Shown piece after piece: positions 5,997 to 8,798 of a stretch of DNA of 8,798 nt (position 1 is its first letter; the number at the start of each line of letters is the position of its first letter). Origin of the DNA: Spirochaetaceae bacterium (GTDB lineage: Bacteria; Spirochaetota; Spirochaetia; Treponematales; Breznakiellaceae); the NCBI GenBank assembly GCA_031288215.1, contig JAITRV010000090.1, positions 1-8,798 of the forward strand. Direction: 5' to 3'. The notes beneath the pieces were generated by a model. The model was not told where the DNA came from. It searched no databases and saw only the letters and a list, made by a program, of their open reading frames with translations. The position numbers were made by a program, and so were the translations under genes.

Positions 5997-7478
5997 CTAT
6001 GCCATTACATCCTCAATCGCCGCCTCCCGCTGGGCGGCCTGCAGTTTTTTCTTGTCTTCTTCGGAAGCGGGAAACAGGGCGTTGGCCAGCACGGAGATGA
6101 CACAGACCGCCACGGTGGTGTCCTTAAAAATATACTGCAACGCCATGGGCAGCTTCCCCACCAGCAGTTTGTTGTCCCCCACGGCAAAGCCGACCCCGAA
6201 GGTAATGGCCAGGATCAGCAAGTTCCGGTCGGAGAACCCCGCCTTGGCGAGGAGCTTTATCCCGTTGAGCATGATCATGGCGAAGACGGTCACCACCGCG
6301 CCGCCCAGGACGCTGGAGGGCATGACGGAAAAGACCGCGCCGATCTTGGGGATAAAGCCCGCCAGGATCAGCACGAAGGCGCCGGTGGCGATACACCACT
6401 TGTTGACCACCTTGGTCATGGCGACGATGCCGGCGTTCTGCCCGAAGGCGGTATTGGGGAGGGTGTTAAACACGGCGGCAAACATGGAGCCCACCGCGTC
6501 CGCAATCACCGCCCCGGAGGTTTCCTTGGTAGTCGCCTCCCGGTCAAAGGCGGCCACGGTAATGCCGTTGATGTTCCCCATGGTCTCAAGCCCCGAGACC
6601 ACATAAATCGCCGCCATGGCGATGATGGGTTCAAAGAGGAATACCGGTTTAATGGAGAAAGGAATAGGGATGGAAATAAGGCCCGCATCGGTGACGGCCT
6701 GGAAGTTCACCTGCCCCAGGACAATCGCCGCCAGGTAACCCGCCACAATGCCGATGAGGATGGCGGAAATCTTGAACATCCCCCGGCCAAAACGCTGGAG
6801 CAGAATAATCGTAACAAAGACGATGCCGCCGATTAAGAGGTTCTGCCACGAGGCGTACTGGGAGGCCAGGGCCGCCACATTGGCGGGAATCTCCTTCCCC
6901 TCCGCGGCAAGCCGGGCCGCCAGGGCCGCGTTGGCTTCAGGCCCCGCGCCGCCGGCCAGGTACTGCACCCCCACGGGAAGCAGGTGGAGCCCTATGGTGA
7001 TAAGCACCGCCCCGATTACCAGGGGTGGGAAGAATTTTTTTAAGGGTTTGATAAAGAGCCCCATGGCGATTTCCACGAAGCTTGCCACAATCACCGCGCC
7101 CAGCACCGCATTGATGCCGAACTCCGCTCCCAGGGTCCGCATGGTGGGGACAAAGGCAAAGGCGGTGCCCATCACAATGGGAAGCCCCGCGCCGGCCTGA
7201 AAGCCCCCGATTTTCAGGGGGTAGAGCTGCAGCAGGGTGGTCATCCCCGATGCGAACATACAGCATTGTACCATGAGCATCCTCTGCTGGGGCGTTACAA
7301 TCAATTCCCCGCTGGTACTGCCGATGATCCCCGACAGTATGAGTACCGGCGCCAGGTTGCCGATAAACATGGAAAGAACATGCTGCAGGCCCAGCGGAAG
7401 GGCCAGCGTCAGGCGCGGCCTCCCTTCCAGTTGATAAATTAATTCCCTGTCGTTATCAGAACGTCTTGGATTTTCCAT
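5997..7478 (-). CDS. NCS2 (NAT) family xanthine/urate permease
   Basis: This inner-membrane nucleobase-proton symporter is placed to import xanthine or urate for the pathway. Its 493 residues form about 14 hydrophobic segments. Family landmarks are present: the QH motif (Q32-H33) in the first helix; G-x-E in helix 8 (SGLETMGNING, E298); D327 in ADAVGS; and the NAT signature QNAGIVAMTK (347-356), fitting [QEP]-N-x-G-x4-T-[RKG]. These correspond to residues needed for substrate and proton binding in E. coli XanQ. A hydrophilic, Ala-rich loop at about 176-211 looks longer than in typical homologues. The start has AGGAG (7486-7490) 7 bases upstream. It follows the carbamate kinase gene by 53 bases and precedes ygfK by 134. 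Uracil specificity is less likely because all neighbours act on purine products; xanthine versus urate cannot be decided. Confidence 0.92.
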   Translation of the reverse strand: MENPRRSDNDRELIYQLEGRPRLTLALPLGLQHVLSMFIGNLAPVLILSGIIGSTSGELIVTPQQRMLMVQCCMFASGMTTLLQLYPLKIGGFQAGAGLPIVMGTAFAFVPTMRTLGAEFGINAVLGAVIVASFVEIAMGLFIKPLKKFFPPLVIGAVLITIGLHLLPVGVQYLAGGAGPEANAALAARLAAEGKEIPANVAALASQYASWQNLLIGGIVFVTIILLQRFGRGMFKISAILIGIVAGYLAAIVLGQVNFQAVTDAGLISIPIPFSIKPVFLFEPIIAMAAIYVVSGLETMGNINGITVAAFDREATTKETSGAVIADAVGSMFAAVFNTLPNTAFGQNAGIVAMTKVVNKWCIATGAFVLILAGFIPKIGAVFSVMPSSVLGGAVVTVFAMIMLNGIKLLAKAGFSDRNLLILAITFGVGFAVGDNKLLVGKLPMALQYIFKDTTVAVCVISVLANALFPASEEDKKKLQAAQREAAIEDVMA

Positions 7479-7531
7479 ATACCTACTCCTTTTCCATAGT
7501 GTTGTGGGGGCTGAACATCCCTGCCGGGTTT

Positions 7532-8491
7532 TCAGCAGCCTCTTGTAATGACCGTTCCGGTCTTTCCTTCAATACCGTCCCGCGCTTTTTGCAATAGGGT
7601 GATTAACGCCGTCCGTTGGGCGGCTTCCGTCGGCGAGCCCCCGTCCGAAGCGACAAAGGAGATCGCCGCCTGGACCTTGGGCAGCATGGAGCCTTTGGCA
7701 AACTGGTTGTCCGCGATGTGCTTTTTCGCCTCCTCAACGGTCAAGGCATCCAGCCATTTTTGATCCGGCTTGCCGAAGTTGATCGCCACCTTCTCCACCG
7801 CGGTGAGGATGATCAGCATATCGGCGCCGATGAGTTCCGCCAGTTTAGCCGCGGAAAAGTCCTTGTCGATGACCGCGCTTTTCCCCCGGTACTGGCCGTC
7901 CTGCAGGGCCACGGGGATGCCGCCTCCGCCGGCGGCAATGGGGATCTGCCCCGCGGCCAGTATGGCCCGGATCGTCTCCGCCTCGATGATGTTCACCGGT
8001 TTGGGGGAAGCCACCACCTGCCGCCAGCCCCGGCCCGCGTCTTCCATTACCGGAATCCCTTTGGACCGGAGGACCTCCGCCTCGGCCTCTTTCATAAAGC
8101 CCCCTATGGGCTTGGTGGGGTTCAGGAAGGCGGGGTCCGCGGGGTCCACCTCCACCTGGGTGATGATCGTCGCCACCGGGATGGAGATGTGCCGGAAGTC
8201 CAGTTCCTTCCGCAGGGTGTTCTGCAAATCGTAGCCGATGTAGCCCTGGCTCAGGGCCACGCAGACCGACATGGGCAGAACGGGGAAATGGGGGTCCGCC
8301 CGGGCGGCGGTTTCAAAGGCGGTCTCTATCATCCCCACCTGGGGCCCGTTGCCGTGAACGATCACGATTTCGTGGCCCGCCTCCACCAGATCGGCAATGG
8401 CCTTCGCGGTTCCCTGGGCGGCGGCCATCTGTTCCTTCAGGTTTTCCCCCAGGGCGTTTCCCCCCAGGGCAATCACGATCCGTTTTTTCAT
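7532..8491 (-). CDS. arcC: Carbamate kinase
   Basis: This cytoplasmic enzyme converts carbamoyl phosphate and ADP to carbamate and ATP, an energy-yielding step of fermentation; carbamate then falls apart to CO2 and ammonia. The 319 residues are full length for the amino-acid-kinase-fold family. Motifs are ALGGNALG (8-15), HGNGPQVG (46-53), NPTKPIGGF (124-132) with K128, AAGGGGIPV (186-194), SAVIDKDFSAAKLAE (205-219) with K209 and D210, LTAVEKVAINFG (229-240) and GSMLPKV (267-273). It lies 7 bases after ygeW, so product and substrate enzymes are adjacent: YgeW can supply carbamoyl phosphate. This position makes it the YqeA-like member of the purine cluster rather than part of an arginine deiminase operon; no arcA or arcB-type ornithine carbamoyltransferase is seen. 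Its ribosome binding site is weak and overlaps the ygeW stop. Confidence 0.96.
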   Translation of the reverse strand: MKKRIVIALGGNALGENLKEQMAAAQGTAKAIADLVEAGHEIVIVHGNGPQVGMIETAFETAARADPHFPVLPMSVCVALSQGYIGYDLQNTLRKELDFRHISIPVATIITQVEVDPADPAFLNPTKPIGGFMKEAEAEVLRSKGIPVMEDAGRGWRQVVASPKPVNIIEAETIRAILAAGQIPIAAGGGGIPVALQDGQYRGKSAVIDKDFSAAKLAELIGADMLIILTAVEKVAINFGKPDQKWLDALTVEEAKKHIADNQFAKGSMLPKVQAAISFVASDGGSPTEAAQRTALITLLQKARDGIEGKTGTVITRGC

Positions 8492-8496
8492 GATAA

Positions 8497-8501
8497 CCTT
8501 A
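8497..8501 (-). promoter_or_regulatory. Weak ribosome binding site of arcC fused to the ygeW stop
   Basis: TAAGG, whose TAA is the ygeW stop codon, lies 5 bases before the arcC ATG. It is weaker than the AGGAG or GGAGG sites of the other genes, which suggests that arcC initiation relies on ribosomes finishing ygeW. Confidence 0.4.
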
Positions 8502-8798
8502 CCCCAGGAAACGCGGCACGCCGCGGCACGCCAAATCGGCCAGGGTTTTTTGCGGGCACTTGATCTTGCTGAGGAAGATCATGGCGGCGATGACGTAGGG
8601 CTTGTGGCTGGCCTGTTTGTACAGGGGAATCCGGTAGCGGTCAAAGACCGAAGCGGCCACTTCCCCTTCCTTGCAGCTCACCCCGGAAATATCCGCCGGC
8701 AGGCAGTGGAGGTACAGGGCCTTGCCGTCCCGGGTGGACTGCATCAGCTTCTCCGTACATTCCCAATCCTTATGCCGGGCGTTCTGGGCCAAGAGTTC
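8499..8798 (-). CDS. ygeW: Knotted carbamoyltransferase YgeW, C-terminal end (5' part outside window)
   Basis: YgeW is a transcarbamylase of the aspartate/ornithine carbamoyltransferase fold with a trefoil knot; its acceptor is not settled in the family. In this cluster it probably works in the breakdown direction, forming carbamoyl phosphate from a ureido intermediate for carbamate kinase. The last 99 residues are visible and the frame is open to the window edge; the TTG at 8792 is an internal Leu codon, not a start. The catalytic motif HCLP appears in ALYLHCLPADISGVSC, followed by GEVAASVFDRYRIPLYKQA and KPYVIAAMIFLSKIK, as in YgeW C-termini I recall. The ADISGVSC continuation separates it from ornithine and aspartate enzymes. 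It is the first visible gene of the minus-strand operon. Confidence 0.92.
   Translation of the reverse strand, partial: ELLAQNARHKDWECTEKLMQSTRDGKALYLHCLPADISGVSCKEGEVAASVFDRYRIPLYKQASHKPYVIAAMIFLSKIKCPQKTLADLACRGVPRFLG

Noticed and set aside
5677..6836. Two 309-codon plus-strand open frames opposite the permease and the ygfK 5' region
   Set aside because: One is rich in His/Gly/Asp and the other in Ser/Thr/Pro/Met, as expected from reading a membrane-protein gene backwards. Both cover the permease antisense and neither has a recognisable domain.
7479..7540. 6-bp inverted repeat GCTGAA...TTCAGC at the carbamate kinase-permease junction
   Set aside because: It has a short AT-containing stem with a 15-base loop and no T-run; too weak to call a terminator.
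7616..8563. 315-codon plus-strand open frame opposite carbamate kinase
   Set aside because: It is antisense to a complete carbamate kinase with all motifs. Its composition is Gly/His/Arg-rich and it crosses the kinase-ygeW boundary.

Overview
The window is a GC-rich bacterial segment packed with genes of the selenium-dependent molybdenum hydroxylase / anaerobic purine (urate) catabolism cluster, the ygeW-ygfK-ssnA-hyuA-arcC set known from Escherichia coli and many gut anaerobes. Every gene matches a member of that cluster or its usual cofactor-maturation helpers. The gene content points to an anaerobe that ferments purines. Short intergenic gaps and AGGAG-type ribosome binding sites are plain in the sequence. 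The taxon cannot be fixed from it; a GC-rich spirochaete or firmicute from an animal gut is a guess only.

Layout. On the plus strand, positions 1-794 hold the C-terminal part of a hydantoinase (HyuA/YgeZ type). It is followed with a 4-base ATGA overlap by an XdhC/CoxI-family molybdenum-cofactor insertion factor (791-1855). Everything from 1878 to the right edge is on the minus strand and reads right to left: YgeW carbamoyltransferase (C-terminal piece only), carbamate kinase, an NCS2-family xanthine/urate permease, a YgfK-like flavin/Fe-S protein, the SsnA amidohydrolase, and an EF2563/YqeB-family hydroxylase maturation protein. The two transcription units meet tail to tail across 22 bases, where a small bulged hairpin lies. 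The only spacer above 100 bases is the 134-base gap between the permease and ygfK (5863-5996), which holds an imperfect inverted repeat and a repeated 9-mer.

How the genes could work together (inference from family knowledge): the permease imports xanthine or urate. A selenium-dependent molybdenum hydroxylase, not in the window, would be matured by the XdhC and EF2563 proteins. YgfK would carry out the reductive step on the purine ring. SsnA and HyuA would open rings hydrolytically. YgeW would release carbamoyl phosphate from a ureido intermediate, and carbamate kinase would turn that into ATP, CO2 and ammonia. YgeX, YgeY and the hydroxylase itself are not seen here and may lie outside the window.

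The most unusual feature is the YgfK protein. It is about 600 residues long and lacks the whole central GltD-like FAD/NAD(P)H domain of the roughly 1,000-residue E. coli-type protein. It keeps the N-terminal dihydroorotate-dehydrogenase-like barrel and the C-terminal twin 4Fe-4S module. This gives a PreA-like architecture and suggests a different electron donor or a separate reductase subunit.
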